NCBI GenBank assembly: GCA_016790475.1
Contig: JAEUOX010000176.1
Location: 1 to 63,441, forward strand
Reading direction: 5' to 3'
DNA length: 63,441 nt
Source of the DNA: Rhodoferax sp.
GTDB taxonomy: Bacteria; Pseudomonadota; Gammaproteobacteria; Burkholderiales; Burkholderiaceae_C
Shown here: positions 9,798-18,955 of the stretch, in pieces
Layout: each line of letters opens with the position of its first letter
Position numbering within the stretch: the first letter of the stretch is position 1
Position numbers and translations under genes: made by a program
The notes under the pieces: generated by a model
What the model was told of the DNA's origin: nothing
What the model saw: only the letters and a program-made list of their open reading frames with translations
The model's database searches: none

Positions 9798-10870
9798 CTT
9801 GTGGACTCCTCTTGGGGTTGATGCTGCCAGGCAGCGGGTGGGGTCAGGGTATCGGCCAGGTGGCAGGCCACCAGGCGCGCTTCGATCGTGCGGGGCAGCG
9901 GGCGTTCGGCCCGGCAGCGCTCCACGGCATGCGGACACCGGGTCGAAAAGACACAGCCGCCCGGCGGATTCAGCGGCGAGGGCAGTTCGCCCTTGAGCGG
10001 CGTGCGGGGCAGACCGGCACCCTGGCCGACGATGCCGGGCGTGGACGCCAGCAGGGCCTGGGTGTAGGGGTGCAGCGGTCGGGAGAAGATGGCCTGCTTC
10101 GGCCCTTGCTCGACGGTGTGCCCGAGGTACATCACCAGCACATCGTGGGCAATGTGCCGGACCACGCCGAGATCGTGCGAGATGAACAGGTAGGCCAGGC
10201 CGAGTTCCTGCTGCAGGTCGGCCAGCAGGTTGAGCACCTGGGCCTGGATCGAGACGTCGAGCGCCGACACCGGCTCGTCAGCCACCAGCAGCGCCGGGTT
10301 GAGCATCAGCGCGCGCGCGATGGCGATGCGCTGGCGCTGGCCACCGGAAAACATGTGCGGATAGCGGTCGTAGTGCTCCGGGCGCAGCCCCACCCGGGCC
10401 AGCATGTCGCGGGCCCGCTCCGCACGCTGCGCCGCGTCGAGCGAGGTGTTGATCTCCAGCGGGGCCTCGAGGATGGCACCGATCTTCTTGCGCGGATTGA
10501 GCGAGCCGTAGGGGTTCTGGAACACCAGTTGCACGGAGCGCCGCAGCGTCTGGCGTTGTGCCGGTGCCGCGGCGACGACGTCCACGCCGGTCAGTTGCAG
10601 CATGCCCTCGGTCGGCGGCTCGATCAGGGAGACCATGCGCGCCAGCGTGGACTTGCCGCAACCCGATTCGCCGACCACCGCCAGTGTCCTGCCAGGCAGG
10701 ACCTCGAAAGACACGCCCCCCACGGCCTGCAGCTGCGCGGGTGGGCGCAGGAATCCGCGGCTGACCTTGTAGACCTGCCGCAGGCCCCGGGCCGTGACCA
10801 CCGGCTCGGGCGCCGCGGCACCCTGAGCGGGAGCGTGCGGGACGCCCTGCGGTTGCTCGGGGGACATCAT
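9794..10870 (-). CDS. dppF: Dipeptide ABC transporter ATP-binding protein
   Basis: ATPase subunit, 358 residues. An N-terminal extension of about 25 residues precedes the domain. Walker A is GESGCGKS, the signature is FSGGQRQRI and Walker B is [12 protein letters not shown]. The C-terminal oligopeptide extension carries [30 protein letters not shown] near the Q-loop is typical of DppF. It overlaps dppD and dppA by 4 bases each, so the subunits are probably translationally coupled. Confidence 0.93.
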   Translation of the reverse strand: MMSPEQPQGVPHAPAQGAAAPEPVVTARGLRQVYKVSRGFLRPPAQLQAVGGVSFEVLPGRTLAVVGESGCGKSTLARMVSLIEPPTEGMLQLTGVDVVAAAPAQRQTLRRSVQLVFQNPYGSLNPRKKIGAILEAPLEINTSLDAAQRAERARDMLARVGLRPEHYDRYPHMFSGGQRQRIAIARALMLNPALLVADEPVSALDVSIQAQVLNLLADLQQELGLAYLFISHDLGVVRHIAHDVLVMYLGHTVEQGPKQAIFSRPLHPYTQALLASTPGIVGQGAGLPRTPLKGELPSPLNPPGGCVFSTRCPHAVERCRAERPLPRTIEARLVACHLADTLTPPAAWQHQPQEESTR

Positions 10871-11859
10871 GCCGGCTCCGCCTCGCGGCGCAGGTCGCCC
10901 TGCACCAACGGAAAGTGGCAGCGCACCGCTTCCTGCCCGTGTGCGGGCGGGGTCGGGCGCTCGTTGTGGCAGCGGTCCTGCACCTGCGTGCAGCGCGGCG
11001 CGAACAGGCAGCCGCGCGGCCGGTCGTACATGCCCGGCACCAGGCCGGGAATGGTGGCCAGGCGCGCATGCCCGTCGCTGCGCTCCGGCATCGCGGCCAT
11101 CAGGGCTTCGGTGTAGGGGTGGCGCGGGCTGGCGAACAGCGCGTCGCAGGGGCGCTCCTCCATGATCTGGCCTGCATACATGACCGCGATGCGCTGGGCC
11201 ATCTGGGACACGACGCCCATGTTGTGCGTGATCAGGACCAGCGCCATGCCCCGGTCCTTCTGCAGCGAACGCAGCAGGTCGAGGATCTGGGCCTGGATGG
11301 TCACGTCGAGCGCGGTGGTGGGCTCGTCGGCAATCAGCAGCTTCGGGTTGCAGGCGATGGCCATCGCAATCATCACGCGCTGGTTCATGCCCCCCGACAT
11401 CTGGTGCGGAAACGCCTTCAGGCGGCTTTCGGGTGCGGGGATGCCGACCTGTTCGAGCAGCTCGATCGCCCGCTTGCGCGCGGCGCGCGCGCTCATGCCC
11501 AGGTGCAGCTGCAGCGTCTCGGACAGCTGGAAGCCCACCGTGAAGCAGGGGTTCAGGCTGGTGGTCGGATCCTGGAAGATCATCGCCAGATCCTTGCCGG
11601 TCAGGCGGCTGCGCTCGCGCGGCGTCAGTGCCAGCAGATCGTGGCCGTCGAAGCGCAGCTTGTCGGCCTTCACCCGGCCCGGGAAGGCGACCAGACCCAT
11701 CAGGGCCATCATGGTCACGCTCTTGCCCGAACCGGACTCGCCGACGATGCCCAGCACATCGCCGGCATCCAGCGACAGACTCACGCCCTCGACCGCGTGC
11801 ATGACGCTGTCGCGCGACGGGAAGTCGACCGAGAGGTTTTCGATTTCGAGCAGAGCCAT
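10867..11859 (-). CDS. dppD: Dipeptide ABC transporter ATP-binding protein
   Basis: ATPase subunit, 330 residues. Walker A is GESGSGKS, the signature is MSGGMNQRV and Walker B is [12 protein letters not shown]. The C-terminal motif [16 protein letters not shown] is characteristic of DppD. I start it at 11859 ([15 protein letters not shown]), which fits the family; the frame is open to 11913 but that would overlap dppC. It lies 10 bases after dppC and overlaps dppF by ATGA. Confidence 0.93.
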   Translation of the reverse strand: MALLEIENLSVDFPSRDSVMHAVEGVSLSLDAGDVLGIVGESGSGKSVTMMALMGLVAFPGRVKADKLRFDGHDLLALTPRERSRLTGKDLAMIFQDPTTSLNPCFTVGFQLSETLQLHLGMSARAARKRAIELLEQVGIPAPESRLKAFPHQMSGGMNQRVMIAMAIACNPKLLIADEPTTALDVTIQAQILDLLRSLQKDRGMALVLITHNMGVVSQMAQRIAVMYAGQIMEERPCDALFASPRHPYTEALMAAMPERSDGHARLATIPGLVPGMYDRPRGCLFAPRCTQVQDRCHNERPTPPAHGQEAVRCHFPLVQGDLRREAEPA

Positions 11860-11869
11860 GGCAGCGTCG

Positions 11870-12778
11870 TCAGCGTTTGAGTTTGGGGTCGAACGCGTCA
11901 CGCAGGCCGTCACCCAGCAGGTTGAAGGCGAGCACCGTGATGAAGATCATCAGCCCCGGCAGCGTCACGACCCACCAGGCCCGCAGCACGAACTCGCGCG
12001 CGTCGGCCAGCATGGTGCCCCATTCCGGGGAGGGGGGCTGTGCGCCCAGGCCCAGGAAGCCGAGTGCAGCCGCATCCAGGATGGCGGTCGAGATGCCCAG
12101 CGAGGCCTGCACGATCAGCGGTGCGGTGCAGTTGGGCAGCACTTCGCGGAACATCAGCCGCAGGTGGCCGGTACCGTGCATCCGGGCGGCGGTGACGTAG
12201 TCGCGGGACGTCTCGGAGATCACGGCGGCGCGGGTGATCCGCACATAGTGCGGAAGGATCACCACCGCCACCGCCAGCATGGCGTTCATCATGCCCGGGC
12301 CAAGGATGGCCACGATGACGATCGCCAGCAGCAGGCTGGGCAGCGTGAGGATGATGTCCATCAGCCGCATCACGGCAATCTCGTACACGCCCCGGAAGTA
12401 CCCCGCCGTGAGCCCCAGGATCGTGCCTGCCAGCACCGACAGCGCGACGACGGCGATGCCGATCACCAGCGAGAGACGCGCACCGTGGATCAGGCGCGAC
12501 AGGATGTCGCGGCCGATGGCGTCGGTGCCCAGCGGGTAGACCATCGATCCGCCGGCTTGCCAGAACGGTGGCTTCAGAAATGCGGCGTTGTTGGTGAGAT
12601 CGGGCGGATAGGGCGCCAGCAGCGGCGCGAACAGGGCCATCAGCAACACCAGCAGCACGATCGCCAGGCCCGCCAGCGCGCCATGGTTGGCACTGAAATA
12701 GGACCAGAACTCGCGCAGCGGCCCCATCGGCGCCTGCTGCTCCGCGCGCTTGCCCGTTGCCATGGTGCTGCTGCTCAT
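11870..12778 (-). CDS. dppC: Dipeptide ABC transporter permease
   Basis: Membrane permease, 302 residues. After a short cytoplasmic N-terminus there are about six membrane helices, with [19 protein letters not shown] and an EAA loop as in other DppC proteins. The start at 12778 ([11 protein letters not shown]) overlaps the dppB stop as ATGA; 12763 (MATGKR) is an alternative. The much longer open frame upstream is a dppB shadow and was ignored. It pairs with DppB. Confidence 0.93.
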   Translation of the reverse strand: MSSSTMATGKRAEQQAPMGPLREFWSYFSANHGALAGLAIVLLVLLMALFAPLLAPYPPDLTNNAAFLKPPFWQAGGSMVYPLGTDAIGRDILSRLIHGARLSLVIGIAVVALSVLAGTILGLTAGYFRGVYEIAVMRLMDIILTLPSLLLAIVIVAILGPGMMNAMLAVAVVILPHYVRITRAAVISETSRDYVTAARMHGTGHLRLMFREVLPNCTAPLIVQASLGISTAILDAAALGFLGLGAQPPSPEWGTMLADAREFVLRAWWVVTLPGLMIFITVLAFNLLGDGLRDAFDPKLKR

Positions 12779-13785
12779 CGCTGGTGCCGGATGCGGGGAT
12801 TGATGATGCCGTAGGTGATGTCGACCAGCAGGCTCACGACCATGACCATGGCGCCGACCAGCAGAACGCCGCCCTGCAGCACCGGGTAGTCGCGTCGGCT
12901 GATCGCCTCGATCAGCCATTTGCCGACCCCCGGCCAGGAGAAGATGGTCTCGGTCAGCAGCGCACCGGTGAACAGCACGCCGATCTGCAGGCCGATCACG
13001 GTGACCACCGGTATCAGGGCATTGCGCAGTGCGTGCAGCGAGACCACCCGGAAGGTGGACAGACCCTTGGCCCGCGCGGTGCGGATGTAGTCCTCCCCCA
13101 GGACTTCGAGCATGGCGGAACGTGTCATGCGCGCGATCACGGCCAGCGGCTGCGTCCCCAGCACGACCATCGGCAGGATCAGATGCGCCACGGCCGACTT
13201 GAAGGCGCCCTTCTCGCCGGACATCCAGGCATCGATCAGCAGGAAGCCGGTGCGCGGCTCGATGAAATACTTGACGTCGAGCCGGCCCGAAACCGGCGTG
13301 AGATCCAGCTGCACCGAGAACAGCAGGATCAGCAGCAGCCCCCACCAGAAGATCGGCATGGAGTAGCCGGACAGCGAGATGCCCATCACCCCGTGGTCAA
13401 AGATCGAGTTGCGCCGGACCGCTGCCAGGATGCCCGCCGGTATGCCGACCAGCAGCGCAAACAGGATCGCGCAGGTGCCGAGCTCGACGGTGGCCGGAAA
13501 GAGCGCCAGGAACTCCTCCATGACCGGCGTGCGGGTCACGATGGACTTGCCCAGATCGCCGTGCAGGACCCGCCCGATGTAGATGCCGTACTGGACGAGG
13601 ATCGGGCGGTCCAGGCCGTACTCCTGGAGCAGGGCGGCATGCCGTGCCGGGTCGATGCCGCGCTCGCCGGCGAGCGTTTCGATCGGGTCCCCGGGCACCA
13701 GCCGGATCAGGAAAAAGACCAGCAGTGTCATGCCCAGGAACGTGGGAATGACCAGGCTGAGCCGTGTGAGGATGAAGCGGATCAA
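12775..13785 (-). CDS. dppB: Dipeptide ABC transporter permease
   Basis: First gene of the operon; a 336-residue permease closely resembling E. coli DppB along its whole length (GYSMPIFWWG, LEVLGEDYIRTARAKGL and ETIFSWPG are shared from memory). The conserved N-terminus IRFILTRLSLVIPTFLG is preceded by a TTG codon at 13785. No ATG or GTG fits, so I take TTG as the start; no strong ribosome-binding site is visible, which hints at weak initiation. The promoter should lie in the 149 bases between this gene and murA. Confidence 0.9.
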   Translation of the reverse strand: MIRFILTRLSLVIPTFLGMTLLVFFLIRLVPGDPIETLAGERGIDPARHAALLQEYGLDRPILVQYGIYIGRVLHGDLGKSIVTRTPVMEEFLALFPATVELGTCAILFALLVGIPAGILAAVRRNSIFDHGVMGISLSGYSMPIFWWGLLLILLFSVQLDLTPVSGRLDVKYFIEPRTGFLLIDAWMSGEKGAFKSAVAHLILPMVVLGTQPLAVIARMTRSAMLEVLGEDYIRTARAKGLSTFRVVSLHALRNALIPVVTVIGLQIGVLFTGALLTETIFSWPGVGKWLIEAISRRDYPVLQGGVLLVGAMVMVVSLLVDITYGIINPRIRHQR

Positions 13786-13876
13786 GGCGGTGGGCGGAGG
13801 GGGCGAGCCGGCGCTGGTTCTTGTTGTGGCACATGGTCCCCAGCGTTGCGGGGCCGAGACGCATTCTAACCAGCCA

Positions 13877-13894
13877 GGGGGTCTGGCGACCCCC
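13877..13894. other. GC-rich hairpin between murA and dppB
   Basis: GGGGGTC-TGGC-GACCCCC forms a perfect 7-bp stem with a 4-base loop. There is no T-run, so it is not a classical terminator. It may separate murA from dpp transcription or act in the dpp leader. Confidence 0.4.
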
Positions 13895-13907
13895 GTCGCA
13901 GGGGGCT

Positions 13908-13933
13908 CCGTACTAGGGCAAACACCAGTACGG
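13908..13933 (-). terminator. Inverted repeat just after the murA stop
   Basis: CCGTACT-N12-AGTACGG begins one base past the murA stop codon on the minus strand. The arms are perfect (7 bp), but the loop is long and no T-run follows. It is a possible terminator or operator. Confidence 0.35.
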
Positions 13934-13934
13934 T

Positions 13935-15212
13935 TCAGTCCCGCCGCACGATCCGGGCGCCTAACGCGCGCAGCTTTTCCTCGATGCGCTCGTAGCCGCG
14001 CTCGATCATGTTCGCGTTCTGCACCGTCGACTTGCCGGTGGCACACAAGGCCGCCCCCAGCAGCGCCATGCCGGCGCGGATGTCGGGCGAGGGCAGCGTC
14101 GTCGCGCGCAGCTGCGAGCGCCCGCTGATCACGACCCGGTGCGGGTCGCAGACCACCGCGTTCGCGCCCATCGCGATCAGCCGGTCGACGAAGTACAGCC
14201 GCGACTCGAACATCTTCTCGAAGAACAGCACGCTGCCGCTGACCTGCGTCGCCAGCGTGATCATGCAGCTCATCTGGTCGGTTGCGAACTGCGGCCAGGG
14301 GCCGTCGCCGATCACCGGGATCGAGCCGTCATGGTCGCGCGTGACGCGCATCTCCTGGTTGCCGGGCAGGTAGACATGGTCCTTGTGCAGCTCGATCTTG
14401 ACGCCCAGCGTGCCGAACACCCGGCGCGTCATCCAGTAGGCATGCAGGTCGGTGCCCTCCACCCGTATCTCGCCGCCGGTCGCCGCCGCCAGCGCCAGGT
14501 AGGACGCCGCCTCGACATGGTCGTGGCAGACGGTGTGCGTTGTGCCGTGCAGCGAGGGCACGCCGTCGATCGTCAGCAGGTTGGTGCCGATGCCGCTGAT
14601 GCGCGCGCCCATTGCGTTGAGCATGTGGGCCAGGTCCTGCACATGCGGCTCGCAGGCGGCGTTGCGCATCAGCGTCTGACCCTGGCTGACCGCGGCGGCC
14701 ATCAGCACATGCTCGGTGCCGGTGACGGACGGCTCGTCGAAGAACATCTCGGCACCGGTCAGCGGGCCGTGCATCTGGAAGTCGTAGTGGCCGTCCAGGC
14801 TGACCGTGGCGCCAAGCTTCTGCAGGCCGTAGAAGTGCGTGTCCAGGCGCCGGCGGCCGATCACGTCGCCGCCGGGCGGGTAGACGCGGGCCTTGCCGAG
14901 CCGGTGCAGCAGCGGCGCCACGCACAGGATGCTGGTGCGCACCTTGTTGCACAGCGCGCGGCTGACCTCGCTGGTCTTGACGCTGGCGACCTGGATCGAC
15001 ACCCGCTCGCCGCTGCGCTCGACGCGCCCGCCGATCTCGACGATCAGCTCCAGCATGTGGCGCACGTCGACGATGTCGGGCACGTTGTCCAGCACCATCT
15101 CCTGGTCGGTCAGGATGCAGGCCGCGATGATCGGCAGGATCGCGTTCTTGTTTCCGGAGGCCCGTACGGTGCCGCGCAGCGGGACGCCGCCTTCGATTTC
15201 AAATGTGGACAT
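13935..15212 (-). CDS. murA: UDP-N-acetylglucosamine 1-carboxyvinyltransferase (MurA homologue, Asp in catalytic loop)
   Basis: EPSP-synthase-fold enzyme, 425 residues, which transfers enolpyruvate from PEP to UDP-GlcNAc in the first committed step of peptidoglycan synthesis. Conserved residues include Lys22-Asn23 (GNKNAILPI), the FATDQ segment and the C-terminal RGYERIEEKLRALGARI. The flexible active-site loop reads PPGGDVIG: the Cys at E. coli position 115 is Asp here (codon 14865-14867, residue 116). Asp at this position is known from mycobacterial and chlamydial MurA and confers intrinsic fosfomycin resistance. Being alone beside a peptide transporter, it could be a second MurA; the usual betaproteobacterial murA-hisG context is absent. 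It is divergent from mlrC. Confidence 0.88.
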   Translation of the reverse strand: MSTFEIEGGVPLRGTVRASGNKNAILPIIAACILTDQEMVLDNVPDIVDVRHMLELIVEIGGRVERSGERVSIQVASVKTSEVSRALCNKVRTSILCVAPLLHRLGKARVYPPGGDVIGRRRLDTHFYGLQKLGATVSLDGHYDFQMHGPLTGAEMFFDEPSVTGTEHVLMAAAVSQGQTLMRNAACEPHVQDLAHMLNAMGARISGIGTNLLTIDGVPSLHGTTHTVCHDHVEAASYLALAAATGGEIRVEGTDLHAYWMTRRVFGTLGVKIELHKDHVYLPGNQEMRVTRDHDGSIPVIGDGPWPQFATDQMSCMITLATQVSGSVLFFEKMFESRLYFVDRLIAMGANAVVCDPHRVVISGRSQLRATTLPSPDIRAGMALLGAALCATGKSTVQNANMIERGYERIEEKLRALGARIVRRD

Positions 15213-15355
15213 GGTGCTCGTGGTGGACAGGGCGCCGGCGGGGTGCCCGCGCCAGGGGTTCCGGAACCGGCCCGCCTCCCGGGGGTGTCCCCTATGATGG
15301 CGGCCTCGTTCGCGAGCCCCTATTGTTCCACTTCGGCCGGCCGGCCATCCACCCC

Positions 15356-16852
15356 ATGCGTATTGCCATCGGCGGTTTCCAGCACGAGACCAACACCTTC
15401 GCGCCCAGCAAGGCGCGTTATGAAGACTTCCTGCGCGACGGAGGCTGGCCCGGTCTGCGCCGCGGCGGCGAGATCCTGGACACCATGGTCGCGCGCAACG
15501 TGCCGATTGCCGGCTTCATCGCGCAGATGAAGGGCAGCCGCCACACGCTGGTGCCGACCGCCTGGGCCACGACCGAGCCCTCCGCCCATGTCACGCAGGA
15601 CGCCTACGAGCGCATCGCCGCGATGATCGTCGACGGCATCCGCGATGCGCAGCCCGATGCGGTCTATCTGGACCTGCACGGCGCGATGGTCGCCGAGCAC
15701 CAGGACGACGGCGAGGGCGAGCTGTTGGCGCGCGTGCGCCGGGTCGTCGGCCCGGACACCCCGATCGTCGCCAGCCTGGATCTGCATGCCAACGTGACCG
15801 CGCGCATGCTGGAGTGCGCTGACACGCTGGTGGCCTACCGGACCTACCCCCATGTGGACATGGCCGACACCGGTGCGCGCGTGGCGCACCTGCTGGTGCA
15901 GCGCGCCGACGGCATGGCGCGGCCGGCCGTGGCGGTGCGGCGGATTCCGTTCCTGATCCCGCTGTCCTCCCAGAGCACGGATCTGGAGCCGACCCGCTCG
16001 GTCTATGCCGCACTGGCCGGTCTGGAGTCGCGCGATGTGCCCACGCTCTCCTTCACGCCAGGCTTCCCGGCGGCGGATTTCCCGGAGTGCGGTCCGGTCG
16101 TGTTTGCCTACGGCAGCAGCAGCGGCAGCGCGCAGGCTGCCGCGGACGCGCTGGCCCGGCAGGTGCTGGAGCGCGAGCCGGCCTTCGACTTGCAGGTGCT
16201 GTCGCCGGAGGCCGCCGTGCGCCAGGCGATGCAGATCGCGCAGCGCGCCACCCGGCCGGTCGTGATCGCCGACACGCAGGACAACCCGGGTGCCGGTGGC
16301 GACTCGGACACCACCGGCATGCTGCGCGCGCTGCTGGCCTGCGGCGCGCAGCGCGCCGCGCTGGGACTGATGGTGGACGCCGAGGCGGCGCGGGCCGCCC
16401 ACGCCGCCGGGGTCGGGCGCAGCATCACGGTCGCGCTGGGCGGCCGCTCCGGCGTGGCGGGCGACAGTCCGTTCACCGGCACGTTCCGTGTCGAGGCGCT
16501 GTCCGACGGGCGGGTGCAGTGCAACGGTCCCTTTGCGCGCGGTGCCAACATGGTGCTGGGCCCCAGCGCTTGCCTGTCGCTCGAGGGCGTACGAGTGGTC
16601 GTCACCAGCCACAAGACGCAGCTGGCCGACCAGGCGCTGTTCCGCTTCGTCGGCATCGAACCGACGGCGCAGGCCATCCTGGTCAACAAGAGCTCGGTGC
16701 ATTTCCGCGCTGACTTCACGCCGATCGCGCAGCAGATCCTGGTCGCGGCGGCCCCCGGGCCGATGATTGCGGATCCGAGCCAGTTCCGCTGGAAGCGGCT
16801 GGCGGCCGGGATGCGGCTCAAGCCGATGGGGGCGGCGTTTCAGGCGCGATGA
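15356..16852 (+). CDS. M81 family metallopeptidase (MlrC-like)
   Basis: A 498-residue protein of the M81/DUF1485 family named after MlrC, the microcystin-degrading peptidase of Sphingomonas. It has the N-terminal motif GGFQHETNTFAP, the probable zinc-site segments DLHGAM and LDLHANV, and the C-terminal domain NMVLGPSACL. The start at 15356 gives the conserved MRIAIGGFQHETN terminus. Most members act on unknown small peptides or amides and often sit near peptide transporters, as here. Its 3' end overlaps the convergent toxin gene by 35 bases. Microcystin activity should not be assumed. Confidence 0.85.
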   Translation: MRIAIGGFQHETNTFAPSKARYEDFLRDGGWPGLRRGGEILDTMVARNVPIAGFIAQMKGSRHTLVPTAWATTEPSAHVTQDAYERIAAMIVDGIRDAQPDAVYLDLHGAMVAEHQDDGEGELLARVRRVVGPDTPIVASLDLHANVTARMLECADTLVAYRTYPHVDMADTGARVAHLLVQRADGMARPAVAVRRIPFLIPLSSQSTDLEPTRSVYAALAGLESRDVPTLSFTPGFPAADFPECGPVVFAYGSSSGSAQAAADALARQVLEREPAFDLQVLSPEAAVRQAMQIAQRATRPVVIADTQDNPGAGGDSDTTGMLRALLACGAQRAALGLMVDAEAARAAHAAGVGRSITVALGGRSGVAGDSPFTGTFRVEALSDGRVQCNGPFARGANMVLGPSACLSLEGVRVVVTSHKTQLADQALFRFVGIEPTAQAILVNKSSVHFRADFTPIAQQILVAAAPGPMIADPSQFRWKRLAAGMRLKPMGAAFQAR

Positions 16853-17294
16853 GGCGCAGGCGCGGGAAGTAGCTGCGGTAGCGTGCCGCGTCGCGCGTCA
16901 GCAGCTGCAGGTTCTGCACCAGCGCGTGGGCGCCGATGTAGAAATCCGGCATGGGCGAGGTCTTGGCGCCGCGCCCCAGGCGGTAGACCTTGAAGGCCTG
17001 CCCGGCCAGGAAAGCGGCGTCCCAGGGCAGCGCCTGGCGCGCCAATGGCAGCCCGGCCAGGGCGGCCTCCAGATCATCTGCCCGCTCAAAGCGGGGACTC
17101 ACCTCGGCCAGGATCAGCGGGTTGATCACCAGAGGGCCTTGCTGCCCCGCCTCCTCCAGATGCGACAGCGACCATTCGGCCCAACGCGGGTCATCCGCCA
17201 GCACGTCGATCAGCACGCAGCTGTCGACCAGCGTGCCGGCCGGGGCAGCGGATGCGAGGTAGCGCGCGTCAGGCTCGCGTGCGGCGCGGGGCAT
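16818..17294 (-). CDS. vapC: VapC-type PIN domain toxin
   Basis: PIN-domain ribonuclease, 158 residues, predicted to cleave RNA when not held by its antitoxin. The N-terminal acidic motif TLVDSCVLIDVLADD, a central Glu in NPLILAEVS and a C-terminal Asp in MPDFYIGAHA make up the usual metal-binding set. It lies 15 bases after the AbrB-type antitoxin gene. The last 35 bases overlap the convergent M81 gene. The start gives a somewhat long N-terminus; a later initiation is possible. Confidence 0.85.
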   Translation of the reverse strand: MPRAAREPDARYLASAAPAGTLVDSCVLIDVLADDPRWAEWSLSHLEEAGQQGPLVINPLILAEVSPRFERADDLEAALAGLPLARQALPWDAAFLAGQAFKVYRLGRGAKTSPMPDFYIGAHALVQNLQLLTRDAARYRSYFPRLRLIAPETPPPSA

Positions 17295-17309
17295 GGGCGG
17301 GCCCGGGCC

Positions 17310-17549
17310 TCAGCCCCGCAGGAAGGCCATGAAGGCGTCGGTGTCCATGCCCTTGAACTGCGGCGCATTGGCAGTGCCGCGGACCCGCTGGAACGCGGCG
17401 CGGATGCCGGTGTCTGCCGGCCTGACCGGGCGGATCACGACCTCACCGCCAGGGCGGATCTCGAACTCGACCTCGCTGTGTGGGTGCAGGCCGGCCTGGG
17501 CGCGGATGGCCTGCGGGATCGTGACCTGGCCTTTGCTGGTGATGCGCAT
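17310..17549 (-). CDS. vapB: AbrB/MazE-type antitoxin
   Basis: A 79-residue antitoxin with an N-terminal swapped-hairpin DNA-binding domain (MRITSKGQVTIPQAIRAQAG) and a C-terminal tail (AFMAFLRG) expected to bind the PIN toxin. The ATG at 17549 follows AAGGAG on the minus strand; the frame extends to 17600 but starts there lack a ribosome site. It precedes the toxin gene in the usual antitoxin-first order. It probably represses its own operon with the toxin at the palindromes just upstream. Confidence 0.88.
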   Translation of the reverse strand: MRITSKGQVTIPQAIRAQAGLHPHSEVEFEIRPGGEVVIRPVRPADTGIRAAFQRVRGTANAPQFKGMDTDAFMAFLRG

Positions 17550-17550
17550 G

Positions 17551-17578
17551 TTCTTACTCCTTCGCGTAAGAATCTTAC
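17551..17578. promoter_or_regulatory. Palindromic operator of the vapBC pair
   Basis: TTCTTAC (17551-17557) and GTAAGAA (17566-17572) form a perfect inverted repeat with an 8-base spacer. GTAAGA-A-TCTTAC (17566-17578) is a second perfect palindrome sharing the middle half-site. The three half-sites overlap the antitoxin ribosome-binding site, as expected for autoregulation. Confidence 0.65.
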
Positions 17579-17609
17579 CCCCGACACCTTGGAGGAGCAA
17601 GCAGTGCGG

Positions 17610-18107
17610 TCAGTCCCCCGCGATCCTGCGGTCCAGCGCCAGGCGCCCGCCGCCGCGGCCCACGAGGTACAGCAATAGCCCGGCCCAGGACAGGTGGGTC
17701 GGCCAGGCGTCCGGGTAGACGAAGACCTGGATCACCAGTGTCATGCCGAGCAGGACGAGCGCCGCGAACCGTGTACCCAGGCCCAGCACGAGCAGCAGCG
17801 GAAACAGATGTTCGGCATAGGCCGCCGCCGGGGCGGCCAGTTCGGGTGGGACCAGCGGCAGCCGGTACTCGGTGCGGAACAGGTCGATGGCGCCCGGCGT
17901 CAGCGTCAGCAGGCCCTCGACCTTGGTGCGGCCGGACTGGAAGAAGATCGCCGCGACCGCGATCCGGTTCACCAGGGCGAGCAGGTCGTGCGGTGTGGCG
18001 GCGTCGAGAAGATGCACCAGGCGGGCCCACCGGCTCCGGGTGCGTGTGGACTGCTGCGTTGACGACGCCTGTTGCTTCATTGGGGGCGAAGAGGAGGCAG
18101 GATTCAT
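17610..18107 (-). CDS. doxX: DoxX family membrane protein of the bufferin operon
   Basis: A 165-residue inner-membrane protein with about four helices (DLLALVNRIAVAAIFFQSG, LFPLLLVLGLGTRFAALVLLG and others) typical of DoxX. DoxX genes commonly close bufferin/Hvf operons, possibly linking them to quinone or redox chemistry, but their role there is not established. The ATG at 18107 overlaps the bufC stop by ATGA; the open frame upstream belongs to a shadow. A later start (MKQQASST) is possible. Confidence 0.85.
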   Translation of the reverse strand: MNPASSSPPMKQQASSTQQSTRTRSRWARLVHLLDAATPHDLLALVNRIAVAAIFFQSGRTKVEGLLTLTPGAIDLFRTEYRLPLVPPELAAPAAAYAEHLFPLLLVLGLGTRFAALVLLGMTLVIQVFVYPDAWPTHLSWAGLLLYLVGRGGGRLALDRRIAGD

Positions 18108-18955
18108 GGTGTTGCTCCGGCAAGGGGGGAGGGAACGGGCACCAGGCGCGTGAGCGCGCCCTGGCGCAGCAGCAGCGCCAGCAGGCCGGCGAGGTCGCAT
18201 GCGGGGTCCAGCGCCAGCGCGGCCTGGGCGGCGGCGGCCAGTGGGGCGCCGCCGGCGCAGGCATCCAGCAGCGCGCATCCGGCCTGCGGCAGCGGATGCC
18301 ACAGCACCTCGGCCTGCGGGCGCGTCAGCAGGGCGCCTTCGCCCTGCCAAGTGAGCTGGTCGCCGGGTCCGGTGCCTGCGCGGCTGGATGCCCAGATGGA
18401 CGGGACCGGCTGATCGGCGAACCAGTGCCAGCGGGCCGCGGGGTGCGGGCGCAGCACGGTGTCGCCCAGCGCGTCCGGCGGCAGCTGCGCCAACCAGGCG
18501 GGGTCGGCGGCTTCCGCATCCGCAGCGCAGTGGCATTGGCTCCAGGCAGCATCCAGCCGGGCCACGCCGCGCAGATAAGGCAGGGCGTTCGCCGCGGCGA
18601 GGTCCGCGATGAAGTCGGCGAACAAGGGCGGCACGGCCGGGTCGACCCCATAGCGGTACAGACGCGGGTCGCGCGGCGGGTGCTGGCGTGCGTACAGCGC
18701 CGCAGCCGACTCGAACCAGACCTTGCCGACGAGGTTGCAGACAGCCGGGTGGTTGGCCTGCAGCGCATCGATGCAGCCCTTCAGGACCGTGTTGCGATAG
18801 ACCGCGAAGGCCGGGTGTCGTGCCCAGGGTGGCGCAGGGTCCGGTTGGTCGAAGGCCTGCTGGTCATCGTGCACCGCTTGCGCAAAGCGCTGCTGAAAGG
18901 GGGCCGGCAGTTCGCCCGACGGTGGCTTGCCCGGGGCCCGGGCTGGCGCGTTCAT
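18104..18955 (-). CDS. bufC: BufC/HvfC family protein (DUF2063 N-terminal domain)
   Basis: Partner protein of the MNIO enzyme, 283 residues. The N-terminal DUF2063 region (FQQRFAQAVHDD, then FAVYRNTVLKGCIDALQANHP) is conserved in BufC/HvfC. In related systems BufC is thought to act with BufB in recognising or modifying the precursor peptide. The start at 18955 (MNAPARAPGK) overlaps the bufB stop by ATGA, and the gene overlaps doxX by 4 bases, so the operon is tightly coupled. The C-terminal half is less conserved and ends in Leu-rich helices. Confidence 0.85.
   Translation of the reverse strand: MNAPARAPGKPPSGELPAPFQQRFAQAVHDDQQAFDQPDPAPPWARHPAFAVYRNTVLKGCIDALQANHPAVCNLVGKVWFESAAALYARQHPPRDPRLYRYGVDPAVPPLFADFIADLAAANALPYLRGVARLDAAWSQCHCAADAEAADPAWLAQLPPDALGDTVLRPHPAARWHWFADQPVPSIWASSRAGTGPGDQLTWQGEGALLTRPQAEVLWHPLPQAGCALLDACAGGAPLAAAAQAALALDPACDLAGLLALLLRQGALTRLVPVPSPLAGATP

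Noticed and set aside
8055-9821. 588-codon frame opposite dppA
   Set aside because: dppA on the other strand is a close DppA match; the antisense frame shows no family pattern.
11870-13345. 491-residue version of dppC with a long N-terminal extension
   Set aside because: The extension is an out-of-frame reading of dppB; the conserved permease starts at 12778.
15356-16852. Microcystin degradation function for the MlrC-like gene
   Set aside because: The rest of the mlr cluster (mlrA, mlrB, mlrD) is absent and the family is broad; only the fold and metal motifs are supported.
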